A DNA stretch of 64,000 nucleotides from Citrobacter sedlakii NBRC 105722 (GTDB taxonomy: Bacteria > Pseudomonadota > Gammaproteobacteria > Enterobacterales > Enterobacteriaceae): the NCBI RefSeq assembly GCF_000759835.1, contig NZ_BBNB01000002.1, positions 558,001 through 622,000 on the forward strand, read 5' to 3'. This document shows positions 21,316 through 33,802 of the stretch, piece after piece. Within the stretch, counting starts at the first letter, position 1; the number at the start of each line of letters is the position of its first letter. The notes beneath the pieces were generated by a model, which was not told where the DNA came from, did no database searches, and worked only from the letters and a program-made list of their open reading frames with translations. The position numbers and the translations under genes are program-made.

Positions 21316-22128
21316 ATGAAGAATGATGAGCAGACGGAATACAAAACCGTTCGCGGTTTAACGCGCGGATTAATGTTATTAAATATGTTAAATAAACTCG
21401 ATGGCGGGGCCAGCGTCAGCCTGCTGGCGGAGCTGAGCGGCCTGCATCGCACCACGGTGCGCAGGCTGCTGGAGACATTACAGGATGAGGGATACGTCCG
21501 GCGCAGCCGGTCTGACGACAGCTTCCGCTTAACCATTAAAGTGCGCCAGTTGAGCGAAGGATTTCGTGACGAACAGTGGATTTCTGCACTGGCGGCGCCG
21601 CTGCTGGGCGATCTCCTGCGCGAAGTGGTCTGGCCGACCGACGTGTCGACGCTGGACGTTGACGCGATGGTGGTACGGGAAACCACCCACCGCTTTAGCC
21701 GGCTGTCGTTTCACCGCGCGATGGTCGGGCGGCGCCTACCGCTGCTGAAAACCGCTTCTGGCCTGACCTGGCTGGCGTTTTGCCCGGAAAACGAGCGTCA
21801 GGCGCTGATAGCGATGCTGGCGGCGCGTCCGGGCGAAGAGTACCAACTGGCCCGCGAACCCCGCAGGCTGGACGCCATTCTTGCCCGCACCCGCCAGGCG
21901 GGCTACGGGCAAAATCATCGCGGCTGGGATGAAGAGGAGAAAATCGCCTCTATCGCCGTACCGCTGCGCAGCGAGCAGCGGGTGATTGGCTGTCTGAACC
22001 TAGTGTATATGGCCAGCGCGATGAGTATTGAGCAGGCGGCAGAGCGGCATCTTGCGGCGTTACAACAGGTGGCGCGACAAATTGAGGAAGCCGTAGAGTC
22101 TCAGGCGATTCTGGTGGCCGGACGGTGA
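21316..22128 (+). CDS. mhpR: MhpR, IclR-family activator of the mhp operon
   Basis: 270 residues from MKNDEQTEYKTVRG. It has an N-terminal IclR winged helix (LAELSGLHRTTVRRLLETL) and a C-terminal effector domain (SIAVPLRSEQRVIGCLNL). Very close to E. coli MhpR. The longer open frame begins inside the operator palindrome and is rejected. Divergent from mhpA. Confidence 0.95.
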   Translation: MKNDEQTEYKTVRGLTRGLMLLNMLNKLDGGASVSLLAELSGLHRTTVRRLLETLQDEGYVRRSRSDDSFRLTIKVRQLSEGFRDEQWISALAAPLLGDLLREVVWPTDVSTLDVDAMVVRETTHRFSRLSFHRAMVGRRLPLLKTASGLTWLAFCPENERQALIAMLAARPGEEYQLAREPRRLDAILARTRQAGYGQNHRGWDEEEKIASIAVPLRSEQRVIGCLNLVYMASAMSIEQAAERHLAALQQVARQIEEAVESQAILVAGR

Positions 22129-22291
22129 AGCGGGTCACATTTTTACCTCGTCCCTGCGCCTGTTGACCGGATCGCGCGCGCTCATCCGGTAGGCCATCTG
22201 GCCCAATCTCATCGCTATTCGCCCATTTGCCCACATTTTTTCCTCGCGCCCTCTATTACGCTGTCTCCACTGACCCTCACGTGGAGTACCG

Positions 22292-23071
22292 ATGATGAAC
22301 ATTACGCAAATTCGCAACGCCACCCAGTTGATTACGTTTGGCGGCAAAACATTTCTCATTGATCCGATGCTGGCGCCGAAAGGCGCGTGGCCGGGCTTTC
22401 CCGGCACCGCCCGCGCCGATATTCGCAACCCCACCGTGGAGCTTCCCTGCGATATCGACACGCTGTTACAGGCCGACGTGCTGATCGTCACCCATCTGCA
22501 TGAAGACCATTGGGACGACGCCGCGTCCGCATGCGTGCCGAAGGATAAGCCGATTTATGTGCAAAACGAGCAGGATGCGCAGACGCTGCGCGAACAGGGT
22601 TTTACCGCGCTGACGGTGCTGACGGATGAGACCATTCTCGGGGCGATCACGCTGCGTAAAACCGGCGGCCAGCACGGCTCCGATCGTCTGTATGCCGTTC
22701 CCGAAATGGCGGCCCGGCTGGGCGAAGCCTGCGGGCTCATCTTGACCCATCCGCAGGAAAAAACGCTGTATCTGGTGGGCGATACCGTCTGGCGCGACGA
22801 GGTCGAAGCCAACATGATCCGCTATCAGCCTGATGTGGTGGTATTGAACGCCGGTTTCGCGCACGTCATCGGTTTTGGCCCGATCATCATGGGCGCGGAA
22901 GATGTGTTAAAAACCCATTTCACCCTACCGGACGCGCAGATCGTGGCAACGCATATGGAAGCCATCAATCACTGTCTGTTAACGCGCGCGGCGCTCAAAG
23001 ACTACGCACGTGACAACCAGATTGCAGAATATGTGCATGTGCCGGAAGATGGGGAAACCCTGACGTTTTAA
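22292..23071 (+). CDS. metallo-beta-lactamase-fold metal-dependent hydrolase
   Basis: 259 residues, UlaG-like branch of the fold; substrate unknown. The HxHxDH metal motif is THLHEDHWDD (H68, H70, D72, H73), followed by GGQHGS, VGDTVWRDE and ATHMEAINHC, which supply further ligands. GGAG lies six bases before the ATG. An alternative ATG is the next codon. It is followed 18 bases later by a GlxA-type regulator, so the two probably form one operon. K-12 has nothing between mhpR and lacI, so this pair is absent there. Confidence 0.85.
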   Translation: MMNITQIRNATQLITFGGKTFLIDPMLAPKGAWPGFPGTARADIRNPTVELPCDIDTLLQADVLIVTHLHEDHWDDAASACVPKDKPIYVQNEQDAQTLREQGFTALTVLTDETILGAITLRKTGGQHGSDRLYAVPEMAARLGEACGLILTHPQEKTLYLVGDTVWRDEVEANMIRYQPDVVVLNAGFAHVIGFGPIIMGAEDVLKTHFTLPDAQIVATHMEAINHCLLTRAALKDYARDNQIAEYVHVPEDGETLTF

Positions 23072-23089
23072 CCGCCATCGAGGAAAACT

Positions 23090-24043
23090 ATGCGCCCCGT
23101 TACCGTCGCCATTGTCGCCGTGGACGATTTCAGCCCATTTCACTTTTCTGTGCCCTGCATTCTGTTCGGGGAAAAGGTGGCAACGCAGAAGCGCTTTACG
23201 GTGAAGATCTGCGCCGAAATGCCGGGTACGGTCAACTCGCAGGACGGGTTTTCGTTGCACGCCGCCTACGGTTATGAGGCGCTCATCGACGCGGATATAG
23301 TGATGATCCCCTACTGGGGCGCCACCGCCCAGCGCCCTCCCCAGACGCTACTGGATACGCTGGTGCAGGCCCGGCAAAACGGCGCGCAAATTGTGGGCCT
23401 TTGTCTGGGGGCATTTGTTCTGGGCTATGCAGGCCTTCTGGACGGCAAACGCGCCGCCACGCACTGGGAATTTGAGCAGGATTTTCAGGCGCGTTTTCCG
23501 GCGGTGACACTTGATATCAATGCTTTGTATGTTGATGACGACGGGATCATCACCTCTGCGGGCACGGCGGCGGCTCTCGACTGCTGCCTGTATGTGATTC
23601 GCCAGCACTTTGGCAGCGTAGTGGCGAACCAAATCGCCCGGCGGATGATTGTTCCGCCACACCGTGAAGGCGGCCAGGCGCAATTTATCGCCCAGCCGGT
23701 GCCCAAAACCACGCGCGATGCGCGCATTAACGGACTGCTGGACTATTTGCGCCAGACAATCCGCGACCCCCATGACCTTGATTCGCTCGCCAGTCGGGTC
23801 ATGATGAGTCGTCGCACGCTCACCCGTCATTTTATGAAGGCGACAGGGTGTAGCGTCGCCGAATGGCTGATCCGTGAACGCCTGCGCCTCAGCCAGACGC
23901 TGCTGGAATCCAGCCAATTGCCCATCGAGCGCATCGCCAGTGAAGTGGGTTTTCAGTCTGCTGTGACCTGGCGTCAGCATTTTAAATCCCACTTCGGCGT
24001 CAGCCCGGCTGAATGGCGAAAAACCTTTCGCGGTATGGCATGA
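23090..24043 (+). CDS. GlxA-type AraC transcriptional regulator
   Basis: 317 residues. The N-terminal DJ-1/PfpI-like domain (1-180) carries nucleophile-elbow Cys105 in IVGLCLGAFVLG. The C-terminal AraC/XylS DNA-binding domain (about 215-315) has both helix-turn-helices: LDSLASRVMMSRRTLTRHF and IERIASEVGFQSAVTWRQHF. The protein ends SPAEWRKTFRGMA. The ribosome site is GAGG. Its stop codon lies inside the -10 element of the lacI promoter. The likely target is its own operon with the upstream hydrolase, since such regulators usually sense a small metabolite; this is inference. Confidence 0.88.
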   Translation: MRPVTVAIVAVDDFSPFHFSVPCILFGEKVATQKRFTVKICAEMPGTVNSQDGFSLHAAYGYEALIDADIVMIPYWGATAQRPPQTLLDTLVQARQNGAQIVGLCLGAFVLGYAGLLDGKRAATHWEFEQDFQARFPAVTLDINALYVDDDGIITSAGTAAALDCCLYVIRQHFGSVVANQIARRMIVPPHREGGQAQFIAQPVPKTTRDARINGLLDYLRQTIRDPHDLDSLASRVMMSRRTLTRHFMKATGCSVAEWLIRERLRLSQTLLESSQLPIERIASEVGFQSAVTWRQHFKSHFGVSPAEWRKTFRGMA

Positions 24044-24044
24044 T
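24016..24044 (+). promoter_or_regulatory. lacI promoter embedded in the 3' end of the AraC-type gene
   Basis: -35 GCGAAA and -10 CATGAT are separated by 17 bases. Geometry and bases agree with the E. coli lacI promoter (GCGCAA, 17, CATGAT) except one position in the -35. The -10 contains the TGA stop of the upstream regulator gene, and the -35 lies within its codons for W-R-K. Confidence 0.8.
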
Positions 24045-24079
24045 AGCGCGCGGAAAACGTGGAAATCAGGGTGATGAAT

Positions 24080-25156
24080 GTGAAACCGGTAACGCTTTAC
24101 GATGTGGCAGACTATGCTGGCGTCTCTTATCAGACCGTCTCGCGGGTGGTGAATCAGGCCAGTCACGTCTCGGCGAGAACCCGCGAAAAAGTGGAAGCCG
24201 CCATGGCGGAGCTGAACTACATTCCTAACCGTGTCGCCCAACAGTTAGCCGGCAAACAGACGCAACTGATTGGCGTTGCCACCGCCAATCTGGCGCTGCA
24301 CGCACCGTCGCAGATTGTCGCCGCCATTAAATCTCGCGCCGACCAGTCCGGGGCCAGCGTGGTAATTTCCATGGTAGAGCGCAGCGGCGTCGACGCCTGT
24401 AAAGCGGCGGTGCATAACCTGCTTGCGCAGCGGGTAAGTGGGCTTATCATCAACTATCCCCTCGACGAAGACGACGCCATTGCCGTTGCCGCCGCCTGTG
24501 GCAACGTGCCGGTACTGTTCCTTGACGTGTCGGACCAGTCGCCCATCAACAGCATTATTTTTTCCCACGACGACGGCGCGCGCCTCGGCGTGGAGCACCT
24601 GGTTCAGCACGGCCACCAGCGCATCGCCCTGCTGGCCGGACCGCAAACGTCGGTTTCCGCGCGCCTGCGTCTGGCGGGCTGGCATAAGCACCTCGCGCGT
24701 TATCAACTCCAGCCGGTGGCGCAGCAGGAAGGCGACTGGAGCGCGATGTCCGGTTATCTCCAGACCCAACGGATGCTTAACGCGGGGACGATCCCCGGCG
24801 CGATGCTGGTCGCCAACGATCAGATGGCGTTAGGCGCAATGCGCGCCATAAGCGAGTTCGGTCTGCGCGTGGCGACCGATATTTCCGTAATCGGCTATGA
24901 CGATACCGAAGACAGCGCCTGCTACATTCCCCCCCTTACGACCATCAGGCAGGATTTCGCGCTGCTTGGACAAACCAGCGTCGACCGCCTGATCCAGCTT
25001 TCTCGCGGGGCATCAACCGGGGGCAATCAGTTGCTGCCGGTCACGTTGGCGGAGCGCAAAACCGTACAGCCACCTGGGACACAGGCCGCCTCTCCACAAG
25101 CGCTGGCCGACTCGCTCATGCAGCTGGCGCGTCAGGTCGCCCTGTTAACACGCTAA
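24080..25156 (+). CDS. lacI: lac repressor LacI
   Basis: 358 residues from a GTG start, as in E. coli: an AGGG ribosome site at 24068 is at workable distance from GTG 24080 but too close to the in-frame ATG at 24074. The headpiece helix-turn-helix is VTLYDVADYAGVSYQTVSRVV and the hinge helix NRVAQQLAGKQ. The inducer-binding core is followed by the leucine-heptad tetramerisation helix ADSLMQLARQVALLTR, which lacks the last few residues (ESGQ) of E. coli LacI. DNA-contact residues (YQTVSR) equal those of E. coli, consistent with an unchanged O1. Confidence 0.96.
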   Translation: MKPVTLYDVADYAGVSYQTVSRVVNQASHVSARTREKVEAAMAELNYIPNRVAQQLAGKQTQLIGVATANLALHAPSQIVAAIKSRADQSGASVVISMVERSGVDACKAAVHNLLAQRVSGLIINYPLDEDDAIAVAAACGNVPVLFLDVSDQSPINSIIFSHDDGARLGVEHLVQHGHQRIALLAGPQTSVSARLRLAGWHKHLARYQLQPVAQQEGDWSAMSGYLQTQRMLNAGTIPGAMLVANDQMALGAMRAISEFGLRVATDISVIGYDDTEDSACYIPPLTTIRQDFALLGQTSVDRLIQLSRGASTGGNQLLPVTLAERKTVQPPGTQAASPQALADSLMQLARQVALLTR

Positions 25157-25170
25157 ATCCTGCACACGAA

Positions 25171-25194
25171 AATGTGTGAGACAGTTCACTCATT
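25171..25194 (+). promoter_or_regulatory. CRP-cAMP site of the lac promoter
   Basis: TGTGA, six bases, TCACT, with centre about 61 bases before the expected transcription start, the same place as in E. coli lac. The right half (TCACTCATTAG) equals that of E. coli. Confidence 0.85.
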
Positions 25195-25207
25195 AGCCTC
25201 AACAGAC

Positions 25208-25237
25208 TTTACAGTTTTCTGGCTCTGCCCGTATGTT
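25208..25237 (+). promoter_or_regulatory. lacZYA promoter
   Basis: -35 TTTACA and -10 TATGTT with an 18-base spacer, both hexamers and spacing identical to E. coli lacP. The spacer sequence itself differs. Confidence 0.92.
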
Positions 25238-25243
25238 GTCTAA

Positions 25244-28365
<3,122 letters not shown>

Positions 28366-28372
28366 CAAAAAA

Positions 28373-28394
28373 CGGGCAGGTTAACGCCTGCCCG
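28373..28394 (+). repeat. intercistronic hairpin between lacZ and lacY
   Basis: CGGGCAGG and CCTGCCCG enclose a six-base loop, just before the AAGGA ribosome site of lacY. E. coli has an equivalent GGGCAG hairpin here. It may stabilise lacZ mRNA or damp read-through; no T tract follows, so it is not a classic terminator. Confidence 0.75.
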
Positions 28395-28416
28395 ATATTC
28401 GCATAAGGACGTTCAC

Positions 28417-29670
28417 ATGCATTATTTGAAAAATACTAACTTCTGGATGTTCGGCTTTTTCTTCTTCTTTTATTTTTTCATTATGGGTGCTTACTTCCCC
28501 TTTTTCCCGATCTGGTTACATGATATCAACCATATCAGCAAAGGCGATACCGGTATTATCTTCGCCTGCATCTCACTATTTTCACTCTTGTTCCAGCCCA
28601 TTTTCGGCCTGCTCTCTGACAAGCTCGGCCTGCGCAAGCATCTGTTGTGGGTCATTACCGGTATGCTGGTGATGTTCGCGCCGTTCTTTATTTACGTTTT
28701 CGGCCCGCTATTGCAGGTCAATATTTTGCTCGGTTCGATTGTCGGCGGGATCTATCTGGGATTTATTTATAACGCCGGTGCGCCCGCCATTGAGGCCTAC
28801 ATAGAAAAAGCCAGTCGCCGCAGTCATTTTGAATTTGGCCGCGCGCGGATGTTCGGTTGCGTCGGCTGGGCGCTGTGCGCGTCGATTGCCGGCATTATGT
28901 TTACCATTAATAACCAGTTTGTCTTCTGGCTGGGCTCCGGCTGCGCGGTGATCCTGGCATTGCTGCTGTTCTTCTCGAAAACGGAAGCGCCCTCATCGGC
29001 AAAAGTGGCCGATGCGGTTGGCGCGAATCACTCGGCATTTAGCCTGAAACTGGCGCTGGAATTATTTAAACAGCCGAAGCTGTGGTTTCTGTCGCTGTAT
29101 GTTGTCGGCGTGTCCTGTACCTACGATGTGTTTGACCAGCAGTTCGCTAACTTCTTTACCTCATTCTTTGCCACCGGCGAACAGGGTACCCGCGTGTTTG
29201 GCTACGTTACCACCATGGGTGAACTGCTGAACGCCAGTATTATGTTCTTTGCGCCGCTGATCGTGAACCGCATTGGCGGTAAAAACGCCCTGCTGCTGGC
29301 GGGCGCGATTATGTCGGTGCGGATCATCGGCTCGTCGTTTGCCTCTTCGGCGCTGGAAGTGGTGATCCTGAAAACCTTGCATATGTTTGAGATACCGTTC
29401 CTGATTGTCGGTTGTTTTAAATACATCACCAGTCAGTTTGAGGTACGCTTCTCTGCCACGATTTACCTGGTGTGCTTCTGCTTCTTTAAGCAACTGGCGA
29501 TGATTTTCATGTCGGTTTTCGCCGGCAATATGTATGAAAGCATCGGTTTTCAGGGAGCATATCTGGTGCTCGGACTGATCGCGCTGAGCTTTACGTTGAT
29601 TTCGGTATTTACCTTAAGTGGGCCGGGGCCGTTTACCCGCCATGTCAAACCTGTCTGTAAACAAGCATAA
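28417..29670 (+). CDS. lacY: lactose permease LacY
   Basis: 417 residues, MFS H+/galactoside symporter with 12 membrane segments; length equals E. coli Lac[21 protein letters not shown] and [13 protein letters not shown] (motif A) are seen. Substrate and proton residues can be matched: E126-like and R144-like in [23 protein letters not shown], with later charged residues in the C-terminal half. Confidence 0.97.
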   Translation: MHYLKNTNFWMFGFFFFFYFFIMGAYFPFFPIWLHDINHISKGDTGIIFACISLFSLLFQPIFGLLSDKLGLRKHLLWVITGMLVMFAPFFIYVFGPLLQVNILLGSIVGGIYLGFIYNAGAPAIEAYIEKASRRSHFEFGRARMFGCVGWALCASIAGIMFTINNQFVFWLGSGCAVILALLLFFSKTEAPSSAKVADAVGANHSAFSLKLALELFKQPKLWFLSLYVVGVSCTYDVFDQQFANFFTSFFATGEQGTRVFGYVTTMGELLNASIMFFAPLIVNRIGGKNALLLAGAIMSVRIIGSSFASSALEVVILKTLHMFEIPFLIVGCFKYITSQFEVRFSATIYLVCFCFFKQLAMIFMSVFAGNMYESIGFQGAYLVLGLIALSFTLISVFTLSGPGPFTRHVKPVCKQA

Positions 29671-29698
29671 AACCCACCACAAGGATGAAATTTCACAC

Positions 29699-30322
29699 AT
29701 GACTATGCCAATGAGAGAAAGAATAAAAGCAGGCCAACTGTTTACAGATATGTGCGAAGGTTTGCCGGAAGAGAGATTGCGCGGAAAGGAATTGATGTAT
29801 GAGTATAACCATTCGCGTCCGTCAGAAGTTGAAAAAAGGAAAGGCCTGATTAAATCCATGTTTGGCTCAACGGGAGAAAATGCATGGATAGAGCCGCCCA
29901 TTTATTTTTCCTACGGTACCAACATCCATATCGGTGACAACTTTTATGCTAATTTCAATTTTACCATCGTAGACGACTATACCGTCACGATAGGCGATAA
30001 CGTTCTGATTGCGCCAAATGTCACCCTCTCCGTGACCGGGCATCCTGTTCATCATGAATTGAGGCAAGCGGGAGAGATGTATTCCTTTCCGATCACAATT
30101 GGCAATAACGTCTGGATCGGCAGTAACGTGGTTATCAATCCAGGTATCACGATAGGAAATAACACCGTGATTGGCGCAGGTAGCGTGGTCACAAAAGACA
30201 TTCCTTCAAATGTCGTTGCCGCAGGTGTTCCCTGTCGGGTTATCCGTGAAATAAACGACAGAGATAAAGAATATTATTATAAAGACCGCAAAGTAGAGCG
30301 TTCCCTTTGCCACCAGGCATGA
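29699..30322 (+). CDS. lacA: galactoside O-acetyltransferase LacA
   Basis: 207 residues, left-handed beta-helix (hexapeptide repeat) acetyltransferase using acetyl-CoA. [21 protein letters not shown] carries the catalytic histidine region, and repeats continue through [20 protein letters not shown]. The start [12 protein letters not shown] is chosen because an upstream frame overlaps lacY and lacks a ribosome site. The C-terminal tail RSLCHQA is a few residues longer than in E. coli. Confidence 0.95.
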   Translation: MTMPMRERIKAGQLFTDMCEGLPEERLRGKELMYEYNHSRPSEVEKRKGLIKSMFGSTGENAWIEPPIYFSYGTNIHIGDNFYANFNFTIVDDYTVTIGDNVLIAPNVTLSVTGHPVHHELRQAGEMYSFPITIGNNVWIGSNVVINPGITIGNNTVIGAGSVVTKDIPSNVVAAGVPCRVIREINDRDKEYYYKDRKVERSLCHQA

Positions 30323-30350
30323 CGCCGGGCGCTCTACAACAATGCAGACC

Positions 30351-30384
30351 GTAGGCCCGGTCAGCTTGCGCCACCGGGCGCTAC
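30351..30384. repeat. REP-type palindrome between convergent lacA and prpE
   Basis: GTAGGCCCGGT pairs with ACCGGGCGCTAC across the sequence CAGCTTGCGCC, a standard enterobacterial REP layout. It is the only structure between the two converging genes and may act as a shared 3' end. Confidence 0.75.
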
Positions 30385-30386
30385 CG

Positions 30387-32273
30387 CTACTCCTCAATGA
30401 TCTGGCGGATTTGCTGCAACGCGGCGGGATCGTCGAGGGTGGTGAGATCGCCGGGATCGCGACCTTCGCAGATGGCCTGGATCGTCCGGCGCAACATCTT
30501 ACCGGAGCGCGTTTTCGGCAACTGCGAGACAAACCAGACGTGGGCGGGACGGCCAAAATTGCCAATCTGGCTGTCCACCAGCGCCATAATCGCTTTTTCT
30601 TCCGCCTGCGCCACATCACGATCGTCCAGGCTGTCGCTCTGTTTCGGGATAACAAACGCCACCGCCACCTGCCCTTTCAGCGCGTCTTTTACCCCCACGA
30701 CCGCCACCTCGGCGACGTTAGGATAGCTGGAAATGCTCTCCTCTATCTCGCGGGTGCCAAGACGGTGGCCGGCAACATTTATCACGTCGTCGGTACGTCC
30801 GAGGATAAAGTAATAGCCGTCGGCGTCGCGAATGCCCCAGTCGAAGGTGGCATACACCTGACGGCTGAACAGCGACCAGTAGGTGTTAACAAACCGTTCA
30901 TCGTCTCCCCAGATAGTCTGGATACAGCCCGGCGGCAGCGGCCCCTCAATCACCACCATCCCCTTTTCGTTCACGCCGCAGGGTTCGCCGGTCACTTCAT
31001 TGAGTAACTGCACGTTATAACCGTACATCGGTACGCCCGGGCTACCGAGCCGCGACGGTCTGTCGTCAAGCTGACGGGCAAGCGCCATAATCGGCCAGCC
31101 GGACTCCGTCTGCCAGTAATTATCGATAACCGGCACCTCCAGCGTCTGGGTGACCCACGCGGCGGTGGGTTCATCCAGCGGTTCTCCGGCCAGATACAGC
31201 ACCTCCAGCGAGGAGAGATCGTGATTGCGGATCTGGGCGGTTGGAAATTTCTTCAGTACGCGAATGGCGGTCGGCGCGGAAAACATCCGGTTCACCCGGT
31301 ACTTCTCGACAATTTTCCACCACACCCCGCAGTCCGGGTACGTTGGCAGCCCTTCATAGACAATCGTCGCCATCCCCGCCAGCAGCGGCGCGTAAACGAT
31401 ATAAGAGTGACCGACAACCCAGCCGATATCCGACGCGCAAAAAAAGACGCCGCCCGCTTTGCCGCCAAAAATGGTGTCCATTGAGGTTGCCAGCGCCACC
31501 GCGTAGCCGCCGACGTCGCGCTGCACGCCTTTGGGTTTTCCCGTGGTGCCGGACGTGTAAAGAATGCAGGAGGTCTCGTTAGATTCCAGCCACGCTACCG
31601 GCACCCGCGCGCCTGCGTGTTGCTGACGCAGGGCGGCATAATCAAGATCGCGTCCGGCCACCCGCGCCATTTTCGCCAGCCCACGGTCCACCAACAACAC
31701 GTGCTTCGGCTGATGCTGCGCCTGCGCGATGGCGTCGTCGAGCAGCTTTTTATACGGCAGGATCTTTCCTCCGCGCGCCCCGGCATCCGCCGAGACGATC
31801 AGCACCGGTCTGGCATCGTCAATTCTCGCCGCCACACTGTGTGAGGCAAAACCGCCGAATACGACCGAATGAATCGCCCCAATGCGTGCGCAGGCCAGCA
31901 GCGTCACGTGCGCCTCGGCAATCATCGGCATATACACCAGCACCCGATCGCCGCGCCGGACGCCCAGCGACAGCAGCATCGACGCCACTACGTTCACTTC
32001 GTCATACAACTGGCTGAAGGTGTAGGTGCGCTCCTCTTCGGTTTCGGAAGAGACGGCGATCAGCGCCAGCGCGTCCGGCTGTTTGTCCAGCCAGCGATCG
32101 ATGGCGTTGTAACACAGATTGGTGGTGCCGCCGCAGAACCAGCGGGCAAACGGCGGGCGGCTATGATCCAGCGTCCGGGTAAACGGCGTCTGCCAGTCGA
32201 TGCGCTTTGCCTGCTCTGCCCAGAACAATTCCGGTTGCGTAATCGAACGCTGATAAAATTCGCGAAAAGACAT
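30387..32273 (-). CDS. prpE: propionyl-CoA synthetase PrpE
   Basis: 628 residues, acyl-adenylate family. The N-terminal ACS domain is FYQRSITQPELFWAEQAKRIDW; P-loop-like ILYTSGTTGKPKG, the adenylation motif DNYWQTESGWP and the C-terminal catalytic lysine in LPKTRSGKMLRR are all present. The AGGAG ribosome site precedes the ATG. Activates propionate to propionyl-CoA; last gene of prpBCDE. Confidence 0.97.
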   Translation of the reverse strand: MSFREFYQRSITQPELFWAEQAKRIDWQTPFTRTLDHSRPPFARWFCGGTTNLCYNAIDRWLDKQPDALALIAVSSETEEERTYTFSQLYDEVNVVASMLLSLGVRRGDRVLVYMPMIAEAHVTLLACARIGAIHSVVFGGFASHSVAARIDDARPVLIVSADAGARGGKILPYKKLLDDAIAQAQHQPKHVLLVDRGLAKMARVAGRDLDYAALRQQHAGARVPVAWLESNETSCILYTSGTTGKPKGVQRDVGGYAVALATSMDTIFGGKAGGVFFCASDIGWVVGHSYIVYAPLLAGMATIVYEGLPTYPDCGVWWKIVEKYRVNRMFSAPTAIRVLKKFPTAQIRNHDLSSLEVLYLAGEPLDEPTAAWVTQTLEVPVIDNYWQTESGWPIMALARQLDDRPSRLGSPGVPMYGYNVQLLNEVTGEPCGVNEKGMVVIEGPLPPGCIQTIWGDDERFVNTYWSLFSRQVYATFDWGIRDADGYYFILGRTDDVINVAGHRLGTREIEESISSYPNVAEVAVVGVKDALKGQVAVAFVIPKQSDSLDDRDVAQAEEKAIMALVDSQIGNFGRPAHVWFVSQLPKTRSGKMLRRTIQAICEGRDPGDLTTLDDPAALQQIRQIIEE

Positions 32274-32313
32274 GAGGCTCTCCTGTTGAACTTATGCCCT
32301 ATTGCTATCTGTT

Positions 32314-33765
32314 TCAGATAACGAACAAGTCGAGGTACTCGTTAACCGGCATCTGCTCCAGACGGGTTCGGTCCAGGGAGGCTTCCAGAATGCGCTGCTG
32401 CTGGCGGGCCGGGAACTGACGCGCCAGGTTGATTTTGAATTTTTCGATAAGCTTTGGAATGCCGTCGGCGCGACGGCGGGCGTGGCCGATAGGGTAATCC
32501 ACCACCACTTCATCAAACGCCGTACCGTCGGTGAACGCCACGGTGATGGCATTGGCGATGGCGCGTTTTTCCGGATCGTGATAGTCGGCGGTAAACTGCG
32601 GGTCTTCAAAACAGCTTATCTTCTCACGCAGAGCGTCGATGCGTTTATCCTGCGCCACGCCATCTTCATAATCCGCCGCCGTTAAACGTCCGAACAACAG
32701 TGGGATGGCAACCATGTACTGAATGCAGTGGTCGCGATCCGCCGGGTTATTCAGCGGGCCTTTCTTGTCGATGATGCGAATGCAGGCTTCGTGAGTGCGA
32801 ATGGTCACCTTCTCAATATCCGCCGCAGTTTTACCCGCCGCCTGCATCTGCGCATGCAGGGTCATCGCCGCTTCTACCGCGGTCTGCGAATGGAACTCCG
32901 CCGGGAAGGAGATTTTAAACAGCACATTTTCCATCACGTAAGAGCCATAGGGGCGCTGGAAGCGGAATGTTTCGCCTTTGAACGAGACGTCGTAGAACCC
33001 CCATGTTTTCGCCGTCAGCGCTGACGGATACCCCATCTCGCCGGTTTTTGCCATCAGCGCCAGGCGTACCGCGCGGGAAGTGGCGTCGCCTGCCGCCCAG
33101 GACTTCCGCGTGCCGGTGTTCGGCGCATGGCGATAAGTTCGCAGCGACTGGCCGTCGACCCACGCCAGCGATACCGCGTTCAGGATTTCGTCCCGGGTCA
33201 GCCCCAGCATTTCCGCCACCACGGCGGTGGACGCCACTTTCACCAGCAGCACGTGATCCAGGCCGACGCGGTTAAAGGCGTTCTCCAGCGCGATGCAGCC
33301 CTGAATCTCGTGAGCTTTGATCATCCCGCTCAGCACCTGCTTCATGGTCAGCGGCGCTTTGCCTGCCGCCACCGCGTTACGTGACAGCCAGTCCGCCGTC
33401 GCCAGGATGCCGCCGAGGTTATCAGAAGGGTGCCCCCATTCGGCGGCAAGCCAGGTATCGTTAAAGTCGAGCCAGCGGATCATCGCGCCGATGTTAAACG
33501 CCGCCTGAACCGGATCGAGCTGAAACTGTGTGCCCGGCACGCGCACGCCGTTTGGCACGAGAGTACCGGGGACAATCGGCCCCATAAGTTTTTTGCACGC
33601 CGGATAGTCCAGCGCTTCGAGACCACAGCCGAGCGTATCCAGCAGGCAGTAATGCGCGGTGTCATACGCCACTGTTGAGGTGATGTCATAATTCATCACG
33701 TAATCGACGATATCAACGATTTCGCGGTCAAATTCCGGGCGGACGTTTAGTTCTTGTACGGACAT
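32314..33765 (-). CDS. prpD: 2-methylcitrate dehydratase PrpD
   Basis: 483 residues, MmgE/PrpD family, iron-sulfur-independent. [42 protein letters not shown] and [18 protein letters not shown] are signature stretches. Dehydrates 2-methylcitrate to 2-methyl-cis-aconitate. Downstream of prpC in the operon. Confidence 0.96.
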   Translation of the reverse strand: MSVQELNVRPEFDREIVDIVDYVMNYDITSTVAYDTAHYCLLDTLGCGLEALDYPACKKLMGPIVPGTLVPNGVRVPGTQFQLDPVQAAFNIGAMIRWLDFNDTWLAAEWGHPSDNLGGILATADWLSRNAVAAGKAPLTMKQVLSGMIKAHEIQGCIALENAFNRVGLDHVLLVKVASTAVVAEMLGLTRDEILNAVSLAWVDGQSLRTYRHAPNTGTRKSWAAGDATSRAVRLALMAKTGEMGYPSALTAKTWGFYDVSFKGETFRFQRPYGSYVMENVLFKISFPAEFHSQTAVEAAMTLHAQMQAAGKTAADIEKVTIRTHEACIRIIDKKGPLNNPADRDHCIQYMVAIPLLFGRLTAADYEDGVAQDKRIDALREKISCFEDPQFTADYHDPEKRAIANAITVAFTDGTAFDEVVVDYPIGHARRRADGIPKLIEKFKINLARQFPARQQQRILEASLDRTRLEQMPVNEYLDLFVI

Positions 33766-33802
33766 AAAAGCGTTCCTGCATATTAGGGTCAGAGGGAGTG
33801 AA

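Noticed and set aside
24059-24079. ATG-initiated starts for lacI upstream of the GTG
   Set aside because: The AGGG ribosome site is too close to the ATG at 24074 and fits the GTG, which is also the E. coli start.
25140-25180. lac operator O3
   Set aside because: No sequence near the lacI end resembles O3; only the CRP site is found there.
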